DNA from: Bisporella sp. PMI_857
Lineage: Eukaryota; Ascomycota; Leotiomycetes; Helotiales; Helotiaceae
Direction of reading: 5' to 3'
NCBI GenBank assembly: GCA_021307315.1
Contig: JAJSPD010000090.1
Coordinates: 103,724-167,723, forward strand
DNA length: 64,000 bases
Shown here piece after piece: positions 11,378-21,780 of this stretch. The notes under the pieces are model-generated. The model was not told where the DNA came from. It searched no databases and saw nothing but the letters and a program-made list of their open reading frames with translations. How positions within the stretch are numbered: position 1 is the stretch's first letter; each line of letters opens with the position of its first letter. A program made the position numbers and the translations under genes.

Positions 11378-12828
11378 ATGGGGCAGGCAAACTCCATTGT
11401 CAAACATTGCAACAACACCGAAACTCCATTGAATCGCAGCGGCTGTGTTATCAGGTTCGACACCTCCGGAATCGAAACGGGCGGTTTCAGTACAACCGTG
11501 CTCAATGCCTCTAGCTCCAACATGGCTGTGTTCAATACGTCTACTTTCAGTGATTTCTTGGTCGATACGTCCTCGCTCAACGCGTCTGCTGTTCGTGTTA
11601 AGAGCTTCGGTAGCGTCATCAGAGAAGGATTCGAGGGAGACGCTGACATTGCTGGCAAAGGGGTAGGTCATTAATACCCTCTTGTGAACTCAGACTCACG
11701 ATATTTTCTTCTATGTAGGTATTCTTTGCGTTTGTAACGGTCAGTGTCGTTATCGTTACCTTGAGTTTGGTTATCACCGCTGCACGTGGCTTCTCGATTC
11801 TAGCGAATCGGTTTGGAAGGTAATCTTATGATAATCCTCTCCCTATCTTCGTTTTGAAGCTAAAAAGATTGCCTAGTTCATGGGCATGGCTGGCTAAAAC
11901 CAAAGAATGGCCTGATAAGCTCCACGATGTTTTAGACACTTTGATCATCTCGTCAGCTGATGTACAACTCCTCCTTATAGTCGCCTTGGCAGTCGCCTTC
12001 TTAAAGACTTCACAATGCTCTATATCCCTCTACCACTACCTCATTATGTACCACATGACGCTTCTTGGTGTTGCAACCTCCGTTCTCGCCCTAGTGCTCG
12101 TCTGTAACCCGGCCGAATTTCTCATCTCATCGTCGGTTCGGCTGGGTTTCATATGGTTCTGTATAGGCAACATGATGGCAACTAGACGCAAGGACGCATC
12201 CCTCTATCCCCAACTCGCAGCAGAGGAAATTCAGGATAAAATTCCTTCGAAGGGGCAACAAGACAGCCTTCTTTTCCTACCCGCATATTGTATTCTCGAG
12301 GAGTCGTTCAATATGTTTCTCGACTTGCCAGACGACCAATCAGAATATCTTACTAACAAGGGCGACAGGCGTTTCATTGTCGTTCAAAACATTGTCGTCG
12401 CTGCCACAGCTACGATTGTATCGTGTCTCATTCTCATTATCTTGGTATATAAATGCATATGCCTGTATCTTGGGAGAAAAGTTCCCCTGAACACTTGGAT
12501 GCGAATCTGGTCCTATACTAGAATCCCGATCAAAGGCCTTGTCTGGTTCACAAGCCTAGGAGTGATCGTGTGGAATTGGGTCATCATTGTGCAACTACGT
12601 CATTGGATAGACCAAAGCGAATGGTTAGATAAGAAATCAGGCAATCCAGAAAATGTCATACGAGGAATTGGACAGATCGCTCCTCTTGCTTCTCTTGGTG
12701 CCATTGGCTTCGCGTTACTGGATATGCCGGGGCAAATGTGGAGACGGAGAAAAGCACGTAACCGCAATAGTAACAAGTCGGTAGGAGGGAGCTCTATCCA
12801 ATCGCAGAGCTTGACTCCTACACCATAG
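11378..12828 (+). CDS. Fungal multi-span membrane protein, unknown function
   Basis: Predicted as join(11378..11662, 11719..11819, 11868..12828), 448 residues. Intron 1 (GTAGGT..TGTAG) is clear. Intron 2 starts GTAATC and needs the AG at 11866-11867 to keep frame, so its 3' border is less sure. The first 95 residues are Ser/Thr/Asn-rich with N-glycosylation sites (NNTETP, LNASSSN, FNTST, LNAS), suggesting a lumenal or outside N-terminus. About seven hydrophobic segments follow, including FVTVSVVIVTLSLVITAA, ADVQLLLIVALAVAF, LLGVATSVLALVLVC, IVSCLILIILVYKC and LVWFTSLGVIVWNWVIIV. The DVQLLLIVALAVAF..CSISLYHY block is common in uncharacterised ascomycete membrane proteins. The start MGQANSIVKHC was chosen as the first ATG. 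No function is assigned. Confidence 0.8.
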
Positions 12829-13949
12829 GTGTATAGCCGTGTTTCGAGCAAAATCTTCCGTTCAAGACTCATATTTTTGGTGGTTATTGTTATTCCTTTT
12901 TTGGGTGGGGGGGAGGGCCTATTGAGAGGCGGTTCTTCATGGTGCATTGGTGAGGGAATGTTAATGGGGCTATGGGGTTTGAGTTTTGTTGTTGAGTAAA
13001 TGATGTTTGTGAGAAGAGAGTTGGAGTTGTAATATTAGATAGCCAATTGCGTACGATGCGATTTGATGATTTGATTATTCGGGAACGAGCTGCCTGTTCG
13101 ATTGGATATTATTTCGGTAATATATATGATTGACTGTTGTGCTCTAGTATAGTGGTTTATGTGATGTTGTGACCCTCGTCTGAGTGACAAGGAGAAGGAG
13201 GCACTTGGCCTAACTGTTGACCTCAAGGGGTTCAAGCGCTAGTTAGAGGGGTCGGCGGTATTGTTTGGAACAGGAGGGATCCCTACCACCCAGTCGGCAA
13301 GACAAGCTACAGCAAGCCTAATACAGAATCCCGCAGGGATGCATCTGTTTTCGGCTCCCCCGTTCGTCGGAATAGGCGCATCCTCGTACCTTTAGATCAG
13401 TTCTCTGCTAAGAGATTCAAAAACACTATTGCGATTTGCAATGAAGTGAGTTGTGAGATTAATTTGGGTTCTATAAGAGTAGAAGAGAAGTATCCTCGAT
13501 ATGTATGAAAAGACTTGGTTGGAAATTGATGTGAGACAGCAGATGGGAGAGTTGAATTATCTTTAAACGAAAAACCAAGAAAATGAAAGAAAATGAAGCA
13601 CAAGATGGAGTCACAATATGGAACATGTAGATCAGCAGCGGCAGAAGCTTGTTTAGGCGGGTAGAAACTGAAGCCGATTTCGAATTCTATTTGTGTACTG
13701 TCAGCATGAGGTAGAATGGACAGAATTGGCTCTGCTCTACGATGATAATTAGCAGCGGTACCTCGAGGGTACAACCGAGCAGAGGTGCACAGCCACAAGT
13801 GTCTGGAAATGGACCCAACTAAAAATAATTAACTAAAAAACCAGCGACACCCAATTCGCCTTCTACTGTATCATAATGCATGCGAAGGTAAGGGCTCAAG
13901 GAGTTAAGAATTCACTTTAAAGAAATGTACTTGTATATTAGTAATAGTT
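12829..13949. other. Intergenic region with weak minus-strand frame
   Basis: No supported gene. A 133-codon minus-strand frame (13798-13397) contains a family K repeat (13669-13702), and its first bases (about 13783-13825, GTGCACAGCCACAAGTGTC) recur at about 57157-57185. It is best read as repeat-derived. Confidence 0.45.
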
Positions 13950-14368
13950 GCCCTATCGGGTTAGCCGCCAGACGTTAATAAAACGTCACGCTTCTTACGA
14001 ATCTTTTTCTCCGATAGACGACTAGATTACTATTTCTCGAGTTTTGACTTACTAGCGCAAAGGAGTAGGGTTAAAAGCGATACAGCTTCGGCTACTACAA
14101 CTTAACGACCCCAGAACCCCCGACTTTTTATCCCTATCACTTGTTACACTTTACAATAAAGCTTTTCTTATTGTAAACACTTACAACTCTTCTATTAACG
14201 CCGCTAGAGCAGGACAAGCTGTCCGCTCTTTTATATCCCTCCCACGTACTTTCTTTTTACGCTTAACACTTATTGCTAGAAACTTTAACCTTTACCACTG
14301 CCGCTGGCAGCCATCACTTGATCGCAGTCTAAACACTGAAGCCACAAACTTTGTTACTTGGATAGACT

Positions 14369-14619
14369 TGTAATAACCGAAGCAGAAGCGAAGGTCATGG
14401 CGCGGGATCAAGGGGTTGGCGAGCAGGGTATGAGGGGTTTCAGAGCCGATACGGAGGAGAGTCGGAGTCGCCTATATATAAAGGCCTGCTCCTACTCTCT
14501 ACAGTTGTTCCTCATGTTTTCGTACCCTTCGCAGTAGACCTATAAGGCAGTCATACTCAGTCTATTGTACGCACTCCCATATGCCTCTATTCTAGCCCGT
14601 GACTCCTTGCGTCGTTACA
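14369..14619 (+). repeat. Solo LTR, family I
   Basis: 251 bp, TGTAATAACCGA to GCGTCGTTACA, with exact target duplication AGACT (14364-14368 and 14620-14624). It contains a TATA box (TATATATAAAGG, about 14472-14483). It interrupts the LINE endonuclease frame exactly between WIDL and the following coding sequence. Only one copy is seen in the window. Confidence 0.88.
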
Positions 14620-14952
14620 AGACTTTCTTGACTTTACTTTAACTTCTACTGCGGACAAAGCTACACATAACCGAGGAAACGTTCTAGATTTAGCTTTTGT
14701 TAATTCCGCGCTAGAATTCCTCGGAATAACTACGGAGCTTTCAAAAGACTTAGAAAACAGCTCAGACCATCGAACACTTTTTTCGACTGTGTATTGGGAT
14801 TGTCGGCATCGCGAGCCAATCACTTCATTTCGACTAGCCACGCTTAACAAAAAAAGCTTTTTGAAATCTTTCAAAGAGCATATAGAGCCAGTTCAACTGC
14901 TAAGGACCCCACAAAACCCAACAGAGCTCGATATATACGCTACTAAACTCAC

Positions 14953-15124
14953 TGTCACGGTACCGACCCTGGTCGAGCACGTGACCTACTGCCGAGCCGC
15001 TAGGGCTCCCTCGTGTATATATAGCTTGCTCTTCTCGAGCTCCTCTTCCTTCCTCAGCTATAGATTCTCGTATGATACCACCGTTGCCCTCCGTATCTGT
15101 AGATCCACAGCCCGTGTCGTGACA
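14953..15124 (+). repeat. Solo LTR, family E
   Basis: 172 bp, TGTCACGGTACC to CGTGTCGTGACA, with target duplication CTCAC/CCCAC differing by one transition. A TATA box (GTATATATAGC) is near 15016. Other copies are at 32406-32577 (inverted) and 56107-56280 (diverged). It sits in the LINE frame; removing it joins YATKL to TSQIQ. Confidence 0.88.
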
Positions 15125-15146
15125 CCCACAAGCCAAATCCAAAAAG

Positions 15147-15371
15147 TGTCACGGCCCTGGCCCTGTCTCGCTTAGAGCTTGGCCCCTGACATCACAGGGC
15201 TCGCTTACACTGGCCCCTGGCCAGCCTCCTGTGTATAAAGCACTGCTTCCCCCCCCCTCTTCTGTCTGTAGCTTGTTCTCTTAGTTATAACAATTGAAAG
15301 TCGTTCATGCCTTTGAGTCCCTCTACCTGAGATCTACGGATCGAGATCCCTGTTCGTCTTGAGTTGTTACA
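15147..15371 (+). repeat. Solo LTR, family C
   Basis: 225 bp, TGTCACGGCCCTGG to GAGTTGTTACA, with GTGTATAAAGCACTG as its TATA region. Copies are at 28147-28374 and 37590-37774. Flanks AAAAG/AAATG are similar but not identical. It is inserted in the LINE. Confidence 0.87.
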
Positions 15372-15534
15372 AAATGCATATGCAAAATCAACTAAACCCC
15401 ATATGCATGCTTTATCGGAAACCCGTGGTGGACTGCGGAACGCTTTAAAGCTGCCAAAGAGTACCGGCAAGCCCGCCGCGTATCCGACGACTGCTGTGAA
15501 ACAAAAAGAACGCTGCGGAATACAGTACGGCGTG

Positions 15535-15675
15535 TGTCAGAAATATAATATTGATAAAGGTATCACATCGATAGAATACGGGTTGTTGTGTGCTTGTATT
15601 ATGTGATCTGTATCTACGTTGTAGACATGTAAGAGATTTCTAGTTCCTTGGCCATTACGTAAGCCAATTCCTGAC
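15535..15675 (+). repeat. Solo LTR, family F, nested in a family H LTR
   Basis: About 141 bp, TGTCAGAAATAT to CCAATTCCTGAC, flanked by GCGTG (15530-15534) and GCGTA (15676-15680), a duplication with one G-to-A change. The duplicated bases include the first two of the family H LTR, so F jumped into the 5' edge of H. Other copies: 45429-45571 and 31944-33006 (interrupted). Confidence 0.85.
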
Positions 15676-15678
15676 GCG

Positions 15679-15892
15679 TATCACGGTCCGAGAGATCACA
15701 TGCACGACGTACTGACCATGTCGCGCCACAACCGCGAACGCTCATTGGTTCGCCTAGCTAAGACCTTGGAACTGGCTATGGTTATATAAGGGCGGTTCTA
15801 GCAGTAGTTACACCTTTTCTTTTTAGTTTAGAATCTTCGTGTTTGATACCTTACAAACAGCTATCACTGGCGCCTGTATCGGGATCGTGATA
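15679..15892 (+). repeat. Solo LTR, family H
   Basis: Begins TATCACGGTCC (TG changed to TA by the nested insertion site or RIP) and ends GATCGTGATA. The original first bases are at 15533-15534, before the nested family F LTR. Target duplication CGGCG at 15528-15532 and 15893-15897. Other copies: 20939-21099, 49614-49805 and a 3' piece at 57188-57258. The LINE frame resumes after it. Confidence 0.83.
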
Positions 15893-16039
15893 CGGCGTGC
15901 TAAAAACCTTTTCTATCGCGAGCTGCTTAACGCCGCAACAAGCAAGAACGTTTTCGAAATAGCGAAATGGCACAAGTCTACAGGCTTGTTCATGCGTAAC
16001 AAACAGAAGGCAGCAAGATGGATTGCAATATTCAAGTAA

Positions 16040-16647
16040 AACACGTGACTAAGGGTAATGGTATTGTATTGATGTCAAGAGTAATATTCATGAAGGAAAA
16101 CACTCAAGCTTGCCATTCTCCAGAATGCTCTAGCCTTTCCTTATATCTTTAGACTGTGTTATATCCTTGACTTACGGAACCACCGAGCTCTAGAGGTCGG
16201 TATCCCCGAAAAGCATCCTATTAGTTGGAGCCCACAATAGTCTAGCCCATACGTTCCTATAGCGGCTGTAAGCCTTCGGCTGGCTGTCGGCGTTCTGGGC
16301 TGTTGCAGTAGCTGTCCTTAACCGGCCTGGGCTATTACAGTAACAGTCCTGAACCGACCCTGACAGTTACATAGACCCCATGCACGACCATCGGGCGTAA
16401 AGAGTGAGTATACTCCTAAATATTAATGATAGGAAGTGTGATTTACGTAATCGAATGCCCAAGGTTACCGGCTGTGCTCTTTGTAAAGCTTAAACTCGAT
16501 AAAACAACGCAAACGGCAGAGCTAGGTTGGAAGGTATAGTACAGCTATGGAGCGGTAGCAAACAGCATACAAAGAGAAGCACACATATTATACATAGAAG
16601 TTGCTCCTATACGGCTGCTTTACTTTGACGCCTACTCAAGCCAAGAT
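16040..16647. other. Intergenic region with a 32-bp imperfect tandem duplication
   Basis: No gene. Two adjacent copies of a 32-33 bp unit (GGGCTGTTGCAGTAGCTGTC-type) lie at 16297-16328 and 16329-16361 and differ mainly by transitions. The end is the 3' flank of the minus-strand NLR gene. Confidence 0.5.
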
Positions 16648-19600
16648 TTAGAGTATCTTGCGGCGTTTTGACTTTAGAGGACGTTCTTTTGCACCTAAAT
16701 CTAACTCTTTTTGTTGTAATATGTTCGGTGGCTCTTCTACCCCTTCAGAGACGTTATCCGCCACAGCATCTAACACACGTAGTATGTCCTGTAGACTCTT
16801 TGAGCGTGGATGATCAGACCCAACAGCATTATTATACCCATGTAAAGCTTTTGAATACATTATCCTAGCGTTTGATAGGTCCCCCCGACGTCTGAAGATA
16901 GATGCAATGCTGTATGTCATATCGAGCGCAGGTAGGTACGTCTCAAAATTTGCACCGAGCGCATTTTCGTATCCTTGCAGCGCCTGCTGGTACATCTCCT
17001 CTGCTTCGCCGAGCTTCCCCTGATCTGCATAGAGATTCCCTAAGTTGCGAATCGTGTTGAGCGCAGGCAGGAACGTCTCAAAATTTGCATCGAGCGCTTT
17101 TTCGTATCCTTGAAGCGCTCGCTGGTACATCTTTTCTGCTTCACCGAGCTTGCCCTGGTCTACGTAAAGGAGCCCTAAGTTGCCAACTATTTGAGAGTCG
17201 ATGTATGCTCTGCACCGAGCGCATTTTCGTATCCTTGCAGCGCCCGCTGGTACATTTCTTCTGCTTCGCCGAGCTTGCCCTGGTTTTTATAAACATTTCC
17301 TAAGTTGTTAATCGTGCCGAGAGTCGAGATGTGTTTAGCACCAAGCGCTTTTTCGTATCCTTGCAGCGCTTGCCGGTACATCATTTCTGCTTTGTCGAGC
17401 TTGCTCTGGTTTACGTAAAAGAGCCCTGAGTTGCCAATCGCGCAAAAAGTCGATGTGTGCTTTGCACCGAGCGCGTTTTCGTACCCTTGGAGCGTCTGCT
17501 GGTACATTTTTTCTGCTTCGCCGAGCTTGCCCTGGTCTGCATAGAGATTTCCTAAGTTGTGAAACGTGTTGAGCGCAGGCAGGTACGTCTCGAAATTTGC
17601 ACCAAGCGCTTTCTCGTATCCTTGCAGCGCTTGCTGGTACATCATCTCTGCTTTGTCGAGCTTGCTCTGGTCCACGTAAAGGACCCCTAAGTTGTTAATT
17701 GTGGAAAGAGTCGATATGTGTTCTGCACCCAGCGTTTTTTCGAATCCTTGCAGTGCCAGCTGGTACATCATTTCTGCTTTGCCGAGCTTGCCCTGGTTTT
17801 TATAAAGATTTCCTAAGTTGTTAATTGCGCGAAAAGTCGATGTATGCTCTGCACCGACCGTATTCTTGTATCCTTGGAGCGCCCACTGGTACATTTTTTC
17901 TGCTTCGCCGAGCTTGCCCTGGTCTCTATAGAGACCTCCTAAGCTGTGAATTGTGCGAAGAGTTAATGTGTGTCTTGCACCAAGCGCTTTTTCGTGTCCT
18001 TGAAGCGCTCGCTGGTACATCTTCTCTGCTTCGCCGAGCTTGCCCTGGTTTGCATAAAGGCCTCCTAAATTGTGAATTATGCCAATAGTCGATATGTGTT
18101 CAGCACCGAGCGCGTTTTTGCATCCTTGAAGCGCCAGCTGGTACATCTCTTCTGCTTCGCTGAGCTTGCCCTGGTTTTTATAAACATTTCCTAAGCTGCC
18201 AATCGTGCGAAAAGCCGATGTATGCTCTGCACCGACCGTATTCTTGTATCTTTGGAGCGCCCACTGGTACATCTTCTCTGCTTCACCGAGCTTGCCCTGG
18301 TCTGAGTAAAGGAGCCCTAAGTTGTGACATGCCCATGCCATTGTATCGTCTTCTACCAGATCTTCTGAAAACATGTACGAACATCTAGCTGCATGTTTGA
18401 GCAGTCGTCGTTGTGTCACCCATGGTCGAAGATCCTGATTGCTCGGGGCATGTGAGCCTATCAACCTCACAGCTAAGGTAGCCAGGATTTTATCCCATTT
18501 TTGGTTTAGAATATGGATTGTCCATGAATGGACACATGTATGAATACTGTAGCCTCTTGACTCAATTAGTTCCTCTGATGTTGTGTCTACTTCTACTAGC
18601 CCATAGTCGCATAGAACCCTGACCGCATCGTGGAAGCTTAACTCGTTATTGACGAGCTCTCGTACCCAGATTGGGTCCTCAGCATTGCTATGTCGAAGGA
18701 GCTCAAACCAAAGATCCTGGTTATCAAAGTACGCCCAAAAACAAAGAAGCTTGGCCGAAAGCTCATTCCGCTTTTGAACATGCTCAAACGATATTTGCCA
18801 TGTAGAATAAAGCGTCCGGTCTTCATACGAGGTCAGCTTAGGTGTCAACTTCTGTAAACTGGCCCACGAATCTTTGTATAAGCGGAGATAGTTTAACGGA
18901 CTTAGTGCCACTTGATCAAGATATGCTCCAGCAGTAGCAAGTGCAAGAGGAAATCCGTCTAACTCCCTGACCAGTTTGATTGCATCAGGATCTAGCTTCT
19001 AAGTCAGGGCGGGAAATATCAGATCAAGAATAGCCTCACCATTTTTCAAGCCTCCTCGTCTTGAAGTATATGCTAAAATATCCAGGCCGTCAGCGACGTT
19101 CAACAGCTTTTGGACTTGGATGCGACGGCCGAATGTGACTTGCGACGACCGTGTTGTGACAATCACTGAACCATGATATGCTTCGGGAAGGAATTTTTGA
19201 ATGTCCAGTGCTGCAGGACCTGCGTTTCCTACTGATTTAGGGTTGTCGTAATTATCATATATCATAAGCCATCGCGTATTGTTAGCTAGACTTAGCCATA
19301 CCTTCACTGCATCAATTACTTCGTCCATGTTTCCATTTATATCTGTACTATTAAGTCGGCTAGCTGATGGGTGCTCTCGCAGTATCTGCCGTGCTATACT
19401 AGCAAAGCTTTGTTTTAACGAATATTCATCCTTAATATTTAGCCAGAATATTCCTGAGTAGTTCGCTTTATGTCGCTTGGCGTACGCGACTGCTAGCTGC
19501 GTTTTGCCGATTCCACCTAGGCCATGGAGGACAATCACACGTCGAGAGCCGTCACTAATAAGGTATTTATGCATTTCCTCGAGCTCTTTTTCCCTTGCCA

Positions 19601-20488
19601 CAAAGTGTTCAATGCCAGAGATATTAGCCAAGCTAAAGGTGACGGAAAAGTCCTCGCGTTTGATGCCTATTTCATTTAGAGATCTCAGCATCCTTGAATA
19701 AAACACTTGCGTAGTACAAGTCACAAAAAGGAGTCAACGACGTACCTTTTGATGCTTTGTCAATCTCTTCCTGGAGTCGCTTCAACGCATGCTTTCTTCC
19801 TTCACCATAAATGAGGGGCATATGCACGTCAAAAATACCTAGCAGCGAGTATGCTATATCTTCTTTAATAGTAGTTACACGTTGTTCGGCCCATGACATT
19901 CGCTCTGTAACGCTAAACCCAGACAAAAGGCTTCCTCGGAGAGCTCTAGCGGGAATCCTTGTTGCCTCGCAGATACATTGCTCTAAGGATCTCTTGTTGC
20001 CTAGTAGCTCCCCCTCTTTCGAAAAAAAACTCGACTAAAGCTGGAGCGATGAGCTCTTGAAGAGTCCAACCCCTAGTGAACCATCGGCTTTTTCGGAATG
20101 TCGCTTCCCAGGAGGGCTTGTTCAGCTGGCTGTTTCCTTTCATATGAGACCTTGAAACGTCTGACAGATAAACGTAGCATTTTGCCGCTTCGCGGTACCA
20201 GCGAAACATAGAATTGATGGCCTCTGCAAGTTCAGTGCTATTCGATTTATCAATGCAACAAGTGTCTACCCAAAAGTACCGCAACCCGTCACGCTTAGCC
20301 TGTTCTCTGCAGAATCGAATCTTGTCATATCCGGCCTTTTTCTTGCCAGTACCATTTATCAGATCTGCAAAGGTCACCTCTCCCGCTTCCCATGTGTGTG
20401 AAAGTATTGCATACTGCCGAGGGACGTTATCTCCGAGAAACGTGGTAAGGCTGAAATCGCCGTCGTTGATGCATTCCAAAAGACGCAT
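16648..20488 (-). pseudogene. HET-NB-ARC-TPR NLR with three lesions
   Basis: Plant-NLR-like fungal architecture. HET: YAILSHTWEAGE, WVDTCCIDKSNSTELAEAI, RWFTRGWTLQEL and SWAEQRVTTIKEDIAYSLLG. NB-ARC: P-loop VIVLHGLGGIGKTQLAVAYA, kinase-2 RWLMIYDNYDNP, GSVIVTTRSS, DGFPLALATAG. TPR: about twelve units of 42-45 residues (NLGNLYxDQGKLGEAEKMYQ). A 40-bp intron at 19706-19745 joins IDKASK to VFYSRML. Lesions: (1) an eight-A run at 20022-20029 in HET, one more than the frame allows; (2) an in-frame TAG at 18999-19001 between FPALT and KLDPDAIKL; (3) a frame change near 17190 between TPR units 9 and 10. It ends in a basic tail (KSKRRKIL). Intact relatives are cytosolic receptors that trigger cell death. 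Lesion 1 could be a homopolymer sequencing error; lesions 2 and 3 are harder to explain that way. Confidence 0.9.
17187..18330 (-). repeat. TPR-encoding tandem array, about 126-bp period
   Basis: Nine consecutive 42-codon units (with one 45-codon variant carrying ANFETYLPAL) have very high mutual identity in core positions (QGKLGEAEKMYQ, ALQGYEKALGAEHTSTL). Three more units continue to 16760 after the frameshift. Such homogeneity is known for fungal NLR repeat domains, which diversify by unequal exchange. Confidence 0.88.
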
Positions 20489-21780
20489 TGTTCGACTATT
20501 TCGAAGCCGTCGAAGCTAAAGATACTTCAACGCCGTTAGTTTGCTGAGTTGTCCTGCAAAGCAATCATTTAAGTTGTCGTTAATGTTAACTTTAGGCTGG
20601 TGTCGACTGAACTGGCAGCCTCGCGGTAATGGCTGTGCATCGTCTATCGCATCGAGCGCCTAAGCCAACCAATAGCCGATGGCTGCACAAGGAAGTCACT
20701 AACAATTTTGCAGGCCGTTGAAGTTCCTATAATATTGATGCACGATTAGATGGTGGTTGTATTTTGTTAATTAACCCAGTCTTGTGTCGTCATCGCAGTA
20801 CGATAGAGTAAGAATGCTCAAAAATGCGAAGGTCATTTTTGAGATCCAGGTGCCTGAAGGTCGTTCGCTGGATGGGTCTGATTAGAGCTGACTATATCCA
20901 TGCTAGTGCGGGGCAATAGTGGAGTGAGACCCGGACACTGTCACGGTTACCACGTGATAATCTCGGATATGCTTTCCTATTCAGGACTATGTTCCACATG
21001 CTTTACTTGGTCAACCATCTCCTTCTCTCCTTGGTTTAGAATCCTCATAATGGAACCTCCCTATTAGCCCTAACAGCGCCAGGATTTGGATTCGTGACAC
21101 CACCGAACAAAACCGCAAAGAAAACTATGTTTTACGGTAAACAGATTTTCCAGATACTTATATTAAAAATGCTACGAAACCTAGCGATCCAAACGGCATA
21201 TATTACACTCCAATGTTCGGAATAGGAAGTGACCAATCTAAAAATCGTGTATGCTAGGTTGTAACTTTACAGGGTGTTATTTTGCGGCAATGCTCACCTC
21301 CTTTGCATGTGCGCCAGGCTACCGTGCACATGACCACTTGCCGCTTTGCTCACCCTCTGCTCATCTCTGCCCCCCGTCTCTTACCTAAGGTGTGATCATC
21401 CTGGTCGCGCTACTGCCGGGAGTGCCGGCTACTGATGAGAAGGATCCGGGAGGCCACAATGGGTTCCAGGTATCAGAATGGGCTCCAAGGCTCACCATCC
21501 TGGTATTGTGTATCAATGTTATTGCAGAGGTGGAGCTGGAATTCTGCCTTGCAATGAACTCCTTATTCTAGTCCCTGCTACAATTCCTTCTCTCAAATTC
21601 TCCTCCTCCCGTACTTTCCTTGCGGTTTATCTTTACCATCCAATCTACTTTTAACACTCTGCTTTTCATTGTTGCAATTCCGATCTATCAAGCCAGCGAT
21701 ACGCAGAGCTTTTTACATTCGATCCACGGTAAATCCTCCCTTTTATCTTGAGAGCCCCAGAATCTCTTGCTCGCAGCTGC
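20489..21780. other. Intergenic region between divergent NLR and DUF3435 genes
   Basis: No gene. It holds a family H LTR at 20939-21099. The 200 bp before 21781 are pyrimidine-rich with CTCC/TTTC runs, typical of a fungal 5' leader for the DUF3435 gene. Confidence 0.5.
20939..21099 (+). repeat. Solo LTR, family H (diverged copy)
   Basis: 161 bp, TGTCACGGTTACC to GGATTCGTGACA. It shares CTTCTCTCCTTGGTTTAGAAT and the end with the family H copies at 15679 and 49614. Flanks GACAC/CCACC do not match. Confidence 0.72.

Larger units (their letters stand above)
13950..16039 (+). mobile_element. Tad1-like non-LTR retrotransposon (LINE) fragment, interrupted by five solo LTRs
   Basis: When the five LTRs are skipped, the remaining pieces (about 13950-14368, 14620-14952, 15125-15146, 15372-15532, 15893-16039) read as one ORF2 apurinic-type endonuclease plus the linker before reverse transcriptase. 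Evidence in order: RHASYESFSPIDD, RKGVGLKAIQLR, PRTPDFLSLSLVTLYN, NTYNSSINAARAGQAVRSF, ARNFNLYHCRWQPSLDRS, NFVTWIDL, NRGNVLDLAF, SSDHRTLFSTV (SDH catalytic motif), NPWWTAERFKAAKEYRQARR and FYRELLNAATSKNVFEIAKW. The GDFN motif is altered to ARNFN, and in-frame stops and at least one frameshift occur. No reverse transcriptase follows. The 5' limit is uncertain. Inactive. Confidence 0.85.
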